From NCBI GenBank assembly GCA_012656075.1, contig JAAKBF010000324.1, positions 434,001-498,000 of the forward strand: 64,000 nt of DNA, read 5' to 3'. Shown here in pieces: positions 54,916 through 64,000 of this stretch. The notes under the pieces were generated by a model. It was given only the letters and a program-made list of their open reading frames with translations. It searched no databases and was not told the DNA's origin. Each line of letters starts with the position of its first letter. Position 1 is the first letter of the stretch. A program made the position numbers and the translations under genes. The stretch comes from Phytophthora hibernalis (Eukaryota; Oomycota; Peronosporomycetes; Peronosporales; Peronosporaceae).

Positions 54916-57317
54916 TTAGCGGAATCGGTGATACGGCCCGCTTGCAGCGAGACTCCATCGTTCGGTTGTGTCGTCGTCCATATCATTGGGTGTCAAGACA
55001 TTTTGGTTGGAGGAAGCGGCCATGGTCTTCTTGAGGTCAGTCACCACATAGGTCATTCGTGCGGACTCCTTGTCCTTGTCCTCGGCATCCTTTCTACGTC
55101 GACGTATGGCCATCACAATGAAGACGATGGCCGTCAGGAATAAGACAAGGCCAAGCACAACAAAGGCAGCGTAAAGTGGCGGGCCGAAAGTGACCTCGGA
55201 GGCATCTTCGCCGTTTGCTGTTGTGGCTCCGAGCTGGAAAGTGCAGCGCGGGCCGCCCCAAAACTCGTTCGTGCACTCACAGCGGCCCATGTCGGCATTG
55301 CAAACGCCTGTGTGGAAAGTGTAAAGAACGCTGAAAGGAATGGTGCAGTCTGTGTAGTCACTGCACGGCGCACCGCCATTAACCTCGACGAGCTGGTTGT
55401 CCCCGTCAACGTATTCGGTCTCGTGATCGAGAATCCATTGTCGCGTCGGGTGCGAAGCAGGGTCACATTCATGAGCCATGGTGGAGCCCTCGGACGTGTC
55501 TTGATATACCCGAACGTAGTCAATTTTCATGTACAATGGGAACGAGTCACAGATGTAGTTGGCCTCCTCGTCCTCGCCGTCACCGCGGCATGGCTCGCCG
55601 GGATTGGGCGGTACGTGCCCCATGCAGCTGAAAGCGCTACGTTCAGAATAATATACGATGGTTCTTCGGGGAAGGTGAGTCGCGGATTGGGCTTGCTTCC
55701 ACCCTGCGGCGTATCGACAACAGACTCGGCCGGGATCTCGAAGATAGGATGGCCACCGATCATCCAGCGGAGATAACCATTATCACCAGTGACCCACTCG
55801 AGTTGATACTCCACGTAGTCGTAGTAGGCTCCCATGTGGATGCCCCAGTTAGCAGACAAAGCGTCCATCTGATAATTGTAAGCATCCATGGTGTTGGTTT
55901 TTGGCGTCGAGTCACTGCGCGGCTCCGAACAGCGACTGTCCTGGTTGTCTGGGTCGCACAGGAACACCCCCTGATAGCCGTTTATCTCCGGAAAGCATGT
56001 GCCGTTGGAGTTGATATTCCAGTGGCCACGCGCACTGACACCGTCGATGTAGTCCATGTCACCGTGCACGTCGTTCGAGGCGGGACAGTAAGTCAAGGCA
56101 CACGAGTTCTCCGTGATGTTCTCCATTCCGGCCGAGACAAGAGAATACGACTGCGTATCGTTACCGTCCACGACGCAGTAGTTGTTGGACGCATATCGGA
56201 GGCCCTGGTACCAACTTTCGTGACCAAGGGCTTCGTAGTATTCAGTCGGCACACCGGGCAGATTGGCGCCTATGGTAGCGCATTCTTGGCTGTACATGCA
56301 ATAGCTATAGTCTCCAAGCGATTCGTTGATGGCCGCACGACGGTAGTCAGCGGGCATCCCTGGAGCAATCTGGATCGAAGACGAGATGGCCACGCCACCA
56401 CCTTCTAGCAGATCGATCTCAACAGCACCGCGCCCCTGGTTCGGGTTCAATCCGTGGCCAGGGTCGGAGTCGCAAGCGCTGATGCGCTGGTTGCTCGAGT
56501 TGAAGACACTCGCATTGCACTCATTGTACGAAAACGGCCACATGCGGGCCGTCGAAGACGAGAAGAGTGCGCGACCAAGGTTCCCATGAGCCAAATACCC
56601 GGCCACGTCGGGTAGAACTTTGTGTTCTCAGCTCGCGCGCTGTTGCCCTTGCCGAGGTCAGGGTTGTCACTGTCGTTGCCGAGCACAGCCGGCAGCTTGG
56701 CACGCACCTCCAGCATGCCGCCTTGGAAGCAGAATTTGTTCCACGTCTGCAACATGCCCGATCGGTAGTACTGTACATCATCAACAACAACCACGCGTCA
56801 GCAACCACGAACAACGCAAGATACTACAGCAATGCGTACGAAAGTGGAGTTCTGGTAGCCCGGCGGACGCAGGTAGTTGTTCCAGACTGTGATGTTGTTG
56901 ACCTCGTCGATGGACTGGATCTGCAGGTAGCACAGCCCTTCTTCGTCGTCGCACACGACCGACGTCATGTCATGAGTAGAGCTGCAGGGCGTCGTTGGTG
57001 CCGTCGGGCATCTCCATGGACGTCCAAATGTGATCGGCTCCGGCCGAGAAATTGCGGGTCACGTCACCGAATTCGTCGCTCATGATGAGCTCCCACGTGT
57101 CTCCGCGCGACGTCACGTACGTCCGAACGTCGTCAGGCGTGTCCGGATCCACCCACGGGAGGATGCCCGATCGGGTGTCGAGCTTGACCAGACTGCGGTC
57201 TGTGACTGTGCTACTGCCGCTCCCACTGGCGCTGCTTCCGCTGTCACTGCTGCTGCTTGCGTCGACTACTGCAACTGCTGCGATGCCCATCAAAAGATGC
57301 AGCCACGACACTGCCAT
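54916..57317 (-). CDS. SKN1/KRE6-like beta-glucan synthesis protein (GH16), broken
   Basis: Secreted/type I membrane protein: signal peptide MAVSWLHLLMGIAAVAVVDA, Ser-rich linker, then the GH16 SKN1/KRE6 domain (DTWELIMSDEF; FCFQGGMLEVRAKLP; FYPTWPGIWLMG; catalytic E-x-D-x-x-E in VEIDLLEGGG; YNYQMDALSANWG), a Cys-rich EGF-like segment (CNADMGRCECTNEFWGGPRC), one TM helix (55150-55220) and a basic cytosolic tail. Intron 56771-56839. Frame changes near 56975, 56580 and 55617, each one base in G runs. Oomycete walls are beta-1,3/1,6-glucan rich; this family is needed for beta-1,6-glucan in fungi. Convergent with RPN6. Confidence 0.85.
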
Positions 57318-57974
57318 TGTGTATCGAGGGTTGGCACCACTACGCTTCCTGTCGGAGCGTTGACGTCTGAAGGCGAGAAATCCGAGACTGAGCAGCGCAT
57401 CATGTTTGTGTGTCACGAGCGGAGCCGGTTCCCGATCGTACTACGATTCGTAGCCTTTGATAGCTGCTCGCGGGCAGCTAACAAAACCAAACAGTCGAAA
57501 ACCTCAGTGTCAGAAAAGGTGAACACGATCGTGAAGGATCGACATGTAGCGGGTGCATCCGGCCTCCAGCTTCAGTCTCTACAGAAACCATATCACCCGC
57601 GGAGGTTCACCGCTGCCGTAATGCCAGCGCGCGCGGTGTGAATTTGGCTACCGACAGCGAGAGTTTAGAAATGATAGCTCGGCGCGATGACTTGGAAGAA
57701 GGCGTCGGAGCACTTTGCTGGGATGAATGTCCCTCACGTCTCTTGCCGGCCGAATCTTTGCTTGAGCCGGTCAGCGATTCGAGAAACCCTCGAATATTTT
57801 GCGACCTTCCCCCATTGGAATGGGTCGGCAGCCGAGTCGGCTCGATCTCGGGGCGAGGCAAGTCAAGCCATCGTCTTGCCTCGAGCAGTGTCGCCCTCGC
57901 GTTGAACAGAAGACAGAGGCAACATCCGAAATTGAAGGGCAGTCACATTGTGACTGCTGAATTGATATACATGT

Positions 57975-58003
57975 AGATATCATTGTGACTCACAATGATA
58001 TCT
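57975..58003. repeat. 29-bp perfect palindrome
   Basis: AGATATCATTGTGA, one base, then TCACAATGATATCT. Perfect 14-bp arms around a single C. Confidence 0.85.
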
Positions 58004-58174
58004 CGCTGCTCGAACGGCGCCAGAGCAATTGTCGAGGGCGGACGATTCCATGCCACAGTAATCCCTGAGTCGAGTCGTGATCACCGTTGCATGCCCGGAG
58101 CATCTTGTCGACAGTAGACAACTGCTTGTATTGCGGTGACACGACGACTCGGACGAGACACCATCATCGAGTGG

Positions 58175-58228
58175 CCTTCAAGCTCGCTGAGTAAAAGTGC
58201 TAAAGTGTGCTGCCAGCGAGCTTGAAGG
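58175..58228. repeat. Inverted repeat, 15-bp arms
   Basis: CCTTCAAGCTCGCTG (58175-58189) and its exact reverse complement (58214-58228) with a 24-nt loop. Confidence 0.8.
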
Positions 58229-58802
58229 CGGGAGGCGGTCGAGCCCTCGACTTGAAGCAGAACGACGTAAGGAAACAACTAAAATAGCTATTATTAATAC
58301 TACTTTCAAAACAAATTCGCCATATGTACTGCTACTACAGCAGTTATTAATACATGTATTAATATTCATAGTAGCGTGACAAGGTGCAAAGCACTGGCGT
58401 GCACCAAGAGGGTACATCTACTCCAAGAGGATTTTCACTCTCAACTCCTGCGTGGCTCAAGTCTCCATGCTATTGACATCGTCAGGCGAGACGCATGTCT
58501 TTCCGGAGCTCACGCTGCACGTCTACTTTCCTTCTGTGTAACTCGCAGAAAACGAGCGGAATTTCAAAGACGCAACATCGTTTTGTGCTGGTCAGCGCCG
58601 TTGCAATGTTTCTCAGATTTTGATGTGCTCACCAGATTGTGTGGTGTGAAATCCCCACGGAGAGTGCCAGGTAACGTTAGGCGTTCCTTTGGTTGCCATT
58701 GTGAGGTTTGCTTATACCCGATCCGACTTTTATTACATATACTATTAATACCGGTAGCCAACCCGTGAAAGTAGTAGTAATACAATGCTGCTACTATTTT
58801 TA

Positions 58803-58840
58803 AACCAATATCTACATATTAAAATATGTAGATATTGGTT
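58803..58840. repeat. 38-bp near-perfect palindrome (18-bp arms, 2-nt loop)
   Basis: AACCAATATCTACATATT at 58803-58820 is followed after AA by its exact reverse complement at 58823-58840. Long enough to extrude as a cruciform; may be a transposon end-to-end joint. Confidence 0.88.
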
Positions 58841-59458
58841 GCTCAGCGGGCCGCTTGATGTTACAAATAAAATCGACTCGATTGGGTGTACCGATTCAGT
58901 CGGATTTGCACGGTTTCAAAATTCAAATCGGTCTGTGCATCAAATCGATCAACTCAATCCAACTTCAATCCGATTGGAGACCGATCAACGGAACGACCTG
59001 CTATATTTCATCTTTGAGGTTAATTTCAATTTAATATTTAAAAGGAAATCCGTAGTCGATTTGAGTCGATTCGATTCCGATCGAGCTCACGGTGGGTTTA
59101 CTGATATCAAATCAACTTTTTACGCGTAATTACCACACTGAGTTCGTAAAAACTGTTAGTACACGCTGTCTAAACTGTATAAACAGTCCAAACTGTTTAA
59201 ACGTTTTTAATCGGACTGTCACTACCAGTACTGGTCCGAGGTACTACGTATTAATAGTACTTGTAAAAAAGACAATACTAATAGTAGTACGGTAAGTTAC
59301 TACTTCTAAGTAACGTAGTTGTTGTAAATTACAACTTGTAGTCTTCTTGTCGAAAAAGAACTGTCAGTAACACCCTTTTTCTGACAGTCATTTGCAAAAT
59401 ATACTACTGCAGTACTATACTAGCTCGACTTCGTACGTCAGCCGCTCATTCAAAGCCG

Positions 59459-59985
59459 ATGTTCGCCTCGCGCATGACGACTTTGCTGCGGCGCGTGGCC
59501 TCGCCGGCCACCCGCCGGCCATCGCGCGTGCTTTCGGCTGTGCGTGGTCCTCGAGCCGCTCTTTGTATCGCACCCAGTGGCCGGCATTTCTCGCAGGTGA
59601 CGTTCACGTTCGTGGACGGTGAGGGCGAGAGCACATCGGTGACGGCCGACGAGGGAAGTCGCTGCTTGACGTGGCCCACGAGAACGACGTGGAGCTGGAG
59701 GGCGCGTGCGGCGGAGAATTGGCCTGCTCTACCTGCCATTTGGTGTTCGAGAAGCGCATCTTCGACGACCTCCCGGAGATCAGCGAGGAGGAGGAGGACA
59801 TGCTGGACCTGGCCTGGGGGCTCACAGACACGTGCGTAGAGTTCTACCGCATAGGGTACAGTAGTGTACTAACTGGTGCTATTGTTGTTGGCTACAGGTC
59901 GAGGTTGGGCTGCCAGATTCTGGTGACCAAGGAGATGGAGGGCATGACGGTGCGGATCCCGGACGAGGCCGACGACCTCATGTAG
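59459..59985 (+). CDS. Mitochondrial [2Fe-2S] ferredoxin (adrenodoxin type)
   Basis: Electron carrier for mitochondrial Fe-S cluster assembly and related pathways. Arg-rich mitochondrial presequence (MFASRMTTLLRRVASPATRR), beta-grasp fold start QVTFTFVDGEGE, cluster ligands in CGGELACSTCHLVF plus the last Cys in RLGCQI. Intron 59832-59897 splits the last part. One frame change near 59655 (GGG one base short). About 150 residues, as expected. Convergent with the K+ channel gene, about 87 bp apart. Confidence 0.9.
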
Positions 59986-60072
59986 AGCAGAAGACACGTG
60001 ACTGCACAATATAGACGAGAGGTACAACGAGACTACTTGCTGGTGTTGAGCTTGGTCTCTACTGTAGGGCGG

Positions 60073-62646
60073 TCAAACGGCCGCAGTGACGTCGTGCATC
60101 TGCTTCTCCAGGTCCTGCACGAGTCTTCCGAGCCGGTCCTGCTGCTGGATCATGCCGCTGATCTTGGCCTGGATCTTCTCCAGCTCACTCTCGGCCGACT
60201 GCGAGCGGAACGAGCCCGAGAAGTCCGAGTTGAGCTGCGAGATGCGGTTGAGCGTGGTCTCGGGCGTCTGGGTCACGAGCTGCTGGGCCGTGTTGGCGTC
60301 GATGGCCACGGACGCGGCCATTTTCTCGAGCGCGGACAAGGATTTCTCGGTCGACTTGGAGCTGAGCGTCTTTGGCGTCGTCTTGGTGCGTTTGTCCACG
60401 ATGCGTGCGATGCGCTGCTTCATGGCGGGGTAGTGAGTGAGCGCGATGAGGAACTTCTCGCGCGTGAGCATGCGCAACTCGCAGAAGCACAGAGTGCGCA
60501 CGGTGGCTGTACGCAGACAATTTTGGTTGAGGATGGCCATTTCGCCAAAGTACTGCTTCTGACCGAGCAGTCCGAGCTGCACGCCCGATTTGACGATCTC
60601 CACGACTCCGCGGAAGATGAAAACATTTCCTCGCCGATCTCGCCCTCCAGGATAACCTCTTCAAGAGGCGGGAAGCACACCATGCGCATGCTGAGCGCAA
60701 GCTCCATCAGGAAGTTGTGGTCTGCGCCAGCAAAGAACGGCATTTTGTTGAGCACGCTGTCGTTGATAGCGAAGGCAATTTTGGAACGCAGCAACGCCGA
60801 CAGCTCGGCCAGGATCTTCCCTCGTTGACCAATTTTGACTCGGCTGAGATGCGCGCGTTGAAGAAAAACTCGCGGATTTCGTATCGTAGCTGCATCGGTA
60901 GCTCTCGGCCTCCATGTAGTCGTTTAGCTCGTCCATCCGAAGCTGGAAACGACTGTCGGGCATGTTCAGATTGGTCACCATCGCAACGACATTGGTGATG
61001 CCGTACGCAAAAATCCAAGCACCAAGGATCATCGCGACGATGGCAAATAAGCGTTCATACGTCGTTGTTGGGTGCACGTCGCCATACCCCACGGTCGTCC
61101 TGCAGCATTCGAAAAGATTAAGTTCTCAAGAATGCGTTACGGAAATTGGCGATAACTTACGTACATGGTCATGATCGCCCAGTAAAAGGATGTTACGTAC
61201 TTCTCGTACATGCCCTTGTCTTGGAGCTCCATATTGGCCACCCACCCATCGTTTTCGTCGAAGCTGATGAGGAAGAAGAAACAACTTCGGGCACATGGTG
61301 CAAATTCATTAGGGTGAGTTGCGTCCCAACCAGTAGGTGAAGGCTTTACCTGAGCCAGTGCGACGTGAAGCACACGAGCATGCAGAACTTGAAAATGCTG
61401 CTCACTGTGGACCGCAGAAGAAGCGCGTAGTCCAACCTGTTTCAGACAAAAGTGTACAAATTGAGTAGGACGGGAAACTAGGGTGGGGACGTTCCCACTT
61501 ACCTGTTCAAAATACGCGTGATGGTCAGCATACGAACAAGGCGGAAGAGCCGTAAAAGGCGAAACATTCGGGCTAGCTGCGGGATGCGAAAGTACGATCC
61601 CTGGATGTAGTAGAGTGGGAAGGCTGAGATGAAGTCTAACAGGAACCAAGACTTAATGTATCTCCTAGCGATCTCTTTGAGCTTCACTTCGATTCGACCG
61701 CGCTCTTCATAGGCAGACATGAAATTGATAAACTACCGGAAACAGTTAGTTTTGCGTCCAGGCTTCCTTCACCAGTTGGTCAACTTACCATATCCATTAT
61801 GAAGAAGCAGTCGATGACTCGCTGGATGTAGTCGATTGCCGCAATCGTTTGAGGCACTGAAGCTCCGAATGACAACTGAAACTACGATGCAGGAGATTAA
61901 TGAAGTTGGCGTGGAAAATGAACGATTCGCAAAACTTACGGGGATGCTGATGGAGTTGTCTGCACGCCCAAAACAATGCCAAACGATATTTGAGTAAACA
62001 AACAAGACACGTCTAGGATCGACCAATGCAACCACTTACAGCAGATGAGCGTGACTGAAAGCAGATCCCAACGCACTCGAAACTTGCCGTGCGGGGAGAT
62101 AATGTACTTTGGTACAGCCGATTCATCGAACTTTTGCTTCTTCAGGTTGATCAGGTGCTCGTTCTTGGACACGGTCTCGACAAAGTCCAGCGCCTCGGCT
62201 GTACGCCCACCTCGTTAGCGTTTATCATCGATTGCAATTGCACAATTGCACGCACCGGGTGTGAGGTCGTCCATATCTCGCTCCAGTCTCTGATCCTGAA
62301 AGTCTCCGATTTTGCCGTCCGCGGGTCTCACCGCCGCCACTTTGGCTCGATTCTTGGCTTTGCGGATCATGTCCCGCATGGTCACGAGTTTCATGAGGCT
62401 GGTCTGTGTGAATTGCTGGTGCAAAGTCATTCGTCGCGGCGATTCTGGTGGCGCCGGTGGCAATCGAGATGCCGCCTTGGCACGTAATTCATTCTGCGCC
62501 AAGCGCATTTCCTCGATCGGCGAAAGGCCCGTCATGTGGGCTCGCTCGGCCTGACGGGCCATGAACGGTGACTTTGTTGCGTCAAGGTGGCGATCCGCGA
62601 GGCATCCGGACCCCTCCTTGCCGCGTTCGGGCTGTCGCTTGTTCAT
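60073..62646 (-). CDS. Voltage-gated K+ channel with cyclic-nucleotide-binding domain
   Basis: Six-helix channel of the HCN/EAG/CNG superfamily. Cytosolic N-terminus from ATG 62646, S1 after PKYIISPHGKFRVRWD, S4 with regular Arg spacing (RMFRLLRLFRLVRMLTITR), pore helix FYWAIMTMY, K+ filter TVGYGDVHP (about 61090), S6 IFAYGITNVVAMV, C-linker and CNBD (EEVILEGEIGEEMF, KQYFGEMAILN, LRTATVRTL), then a coiled-coil tail ELEKIQAKISGMIQQQDRLG to 60073. Introns include 62199-62255, 61960-62039, one after a 20-nt micro-exon (61940-61959), and ones near 61730-61800, 61440-61500, 61330 and 61095-61160. Frame changes near 60905, 60825 and 60600. Selective for K+ by the GYGD filter; ligand gating uncertain. 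Confidence 0.87.
61940..61959 (-). other. 20-nt micro-exon of the K+ channel gene
   Basis: On the minus strand, an AG-ended intron (to 61960) is followed by 20 bases encoding part of NSISIP, then GTAAGT of the next intron. Including it joins ICC-Y to FQLSFGASVP in frame at the S1/S2 region; skipping it would break the frame. Confidence 0.7.
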
Positions 62647-62873
62647 CGTGCACTACCAAGACAGAAGCGTGTTCAAAATGGCTGTGTACGACGATTAACT
62701 GACGTCGCTTTGGAGTCTGGTAGTGATCTCGATTAATGCAAAGTTCGACCCGAGAAAACCGTTCCTCATTTCGCTTTCAACGCTTTAGCACGACGCATTT
62801 TTTAAACTTTACTAGGAAGTGCACGGAATTGAAGTAAGCTAACAGCTCTTATTGTCAGGTTCCTACTTCTAAG

Positions 62874-64000
62874 TTATGAAAGCTTGGCGACGCCTAGATG
62901 CATGAGATCGGACCATGGGATGGTAGTAGGGTACACGAGTTGAGCCGTCTGGTTCACGCCTCCATCCGCCAGAGTTGAGTACACGTAGATGTTTGTGAAG
63001 CGGACGCGCGTGATTTTCATGGCCAATAGCGAGAAAATGTCCTCCGTCGCGACTAGGAATTTACCGTTTGCGATGAGAAAGCCGTTGCCGTACACGGCAT
63101 CGATAGAGGCGAAGCGTTTGTCGCCGCGGAAGATGTAGTTATCGTAGCCTGAAATTACTCCGTAGCGCTTACTCAGTGCTGCACCCGTGGCCGTCTCGAA
63201 TGATGTGAGTCCATTTTGCGTCTCGGATTTCTTTGGTTCGGCATTGTACAAGCTTGCACGCCGCGTGCCCCCTTTCGGCGTTGAAAGTAGCGAAAAGCCT
63301 TTCGAGCGATGATGTAGACGATGAGCCACGTCATCGGAGCAAAAACAGAGAGGACTGTTGCAATCACGACACCTTTGCGATCAGTATCGATCTCATGCAC
63401 GGTCCAAAACTTCATGGGAGAAAGTTTAGCGAGGAAGGGGCTGACATTGATGAGCCCACGCCAATGTTCATCCTCTGCGAAGTCAATGACGATTTTTCTA
63501 AACGTGGCGGAGAGATCGACAAGCTCGACCCGATAAGCAAATCCAAACTCAAAGGCAAAGAACGCCAGCACTGGATCGATTCGTTCTTTGAACAAATAGC
63601 TCAGAATGCTGGTCAGGTTCATGAAGAACGTTAGTAGATCAGCATGTACCATCTCCGGGCGGTAATGGATTGTTCGGCGACCTCCAATTTCATGGCCGAT
63701 CGCAAGGCAAAATTCAGTTAGCGTCCAGTACCCATTCAAGTGATTCGACACGAAAACCAGCACGCCGCGATATAATAGTGCGTTTGAAATGGTGGCGAAC
63801 GCGTCGCCCACCCACAAGTGACCCTTTTGAAGACGGCGGTAGATCACGAAAAGAGAACTCCAAGATCAAAAAGCACGTCAATTGCGAAGATGCCATGAAT
63901 CGCATGTGTCCAGGCCCATGAGTCATGCAAAGAAGCCAACGCCTGCCACTCCCAGTTGCGTAGCTCCGAAGCAGGATCAGTTGGCAGATTCCAATGAACA
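62874..64000 (-). CDS. Unknown oomycete multi-pass membrane protein, 3' part (partial)
   Basis: Enters from the right edge and ends at 62874. Visible segments: WEWQALASLHDSWAWTHAIH, a hydrophobic LFDLGVLFS helix, FFMNLTSILSYLFKER, FAFEFGFAYRVELV, a VLSVFAPMTWLIVYIIA helix followed by a basic RRKGARG stretch, and a soluble C-terminal domain with GYDNYIFRGDKRFASID. Frame changes near 63850 and 63260. I know similar multi-helix proteins only as hypothetical Phytophthora proteins; no function can be assigned. Confidence 0.55.

Larger units (their letters stand above)
57318..59458. other. Gene-free, repeat-rich region (about 2.1 kb)
   Basis: No convincing gene. It contains three hairpin-forming inverted repeats (57975-58003, 58175-58228, 58803-58840), a low-complexity stretch with repeated TCGATT/ATCGAT-type words (58865-59100), and AT-rich DNA with many GTAC/TACTAC words (59140-59430). 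The 57607-57976 open frames on both strands overlap and show no motif. Likely remains of transposons plus the promoters of the GH16 and ferredoxin genes. Confidence 0.55.

Noticed and set aside
57607..57976. Open frames of 84 and 112 codons on opposite strands
   Set aside because: Overlapping, no recognisable domain, no promoter motif; surrounded by repeats.
1..64000. CRISPR arrays, operons or ribosome binding sites
   Set aside because: Introns, core promoters and gene families show eukaryotic nuclear DNA; no regularly spaced repeats were seen.

Overview
The window looks like nuclear DNA of an oomycete, most probably Phytophthora or a close relative. Protein-coding genes are dense, introns are short (about 57-85 bp, GT..AG), and several genes are preceded by the oomycete Inr+FPR core promoter (TCACTTTTCAATTT type). 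Family content fits too: full-size PDR/ABCG transporters, SKN1/KRE6-like GH16, aquaporins with altered NPA boxes, and a Piezo channel.

Layout. 1-304: 3' end of an unknown gene. 1.1-2.1 kb: aquaporin. 2.6-6.8 kb: PDR transporter ABC1. 6.9-11.6 kb: a large inverted repeat whose arms each carry a near-identical aquaporin and its upstream DNA, around a 1.3 kb gene-free spacer. 12.1-21.1 kb: a giant Piezo channel gene with an inserted FN3+PH module. 21.6-25.8 kb: ABC2. 25.9-27.6 kb: Elp3 (tRNA-modifying Elongator subunit). 27.8-32.1 kb: ABC3 (minus strand). 33.5-51.7 kb: ABC4, near-identical to ABC3, in inverse orientation, truncated at its 3' end and split by a 15,015 bp insertion.

The insertion (34540-49554) is a Maverick/Polinton-type DNA-virus-like element. 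It has imperfect terminal inverted repeats of about 220 bp, starts AG and ends CT, and is flanked by a 6-bp target duplication TGTGTG. It is AT-richer than the host DNA. It carries a capsid module (double jelly-roll major capsid protein, penton-like minor capsid protein, packaging ATPase, adenain-like protease, PX-like basic protein), an integrase with C-terminal chromodomain, a 5'-truncated protein-primed DNA polymerase B, a GIY-YIG nuclease, a phage-like spike with an S74 self-cleaving chaperone domain, a two-repeat ExoX-C-like protein, an MGCxxS lipid-anchor candidate and several orphan genes. Several are broken, so it is probably a decaying, non-autonomous copy.

51.9-64 kb returns to ordinary housekeeping DNA: LETM1-like mitochondrial protein, proteasome lid subunit Rpn6, GH16 SKN1/KRE6-like beta-glucan protein, a 2.1 kb repeat-rich gene-free stretch, mitochondrial [2Fe-2S] ferredoxin, a CNBD voltage-gated K+ channel, and the 3' part of an unknown multi-pass membrane protein.

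Caution for every gene call: almost all long genes, host and viral, are interrupted by one-base losses, very often inside runs of the same base. Near-identical copies (ABC3/ABC4) differ at such runs. Much of the apparent gene breakage may therefore be uncorrected long-read consensus error rather than biology. I give gene spans and list breaks without reconstructing proteins.
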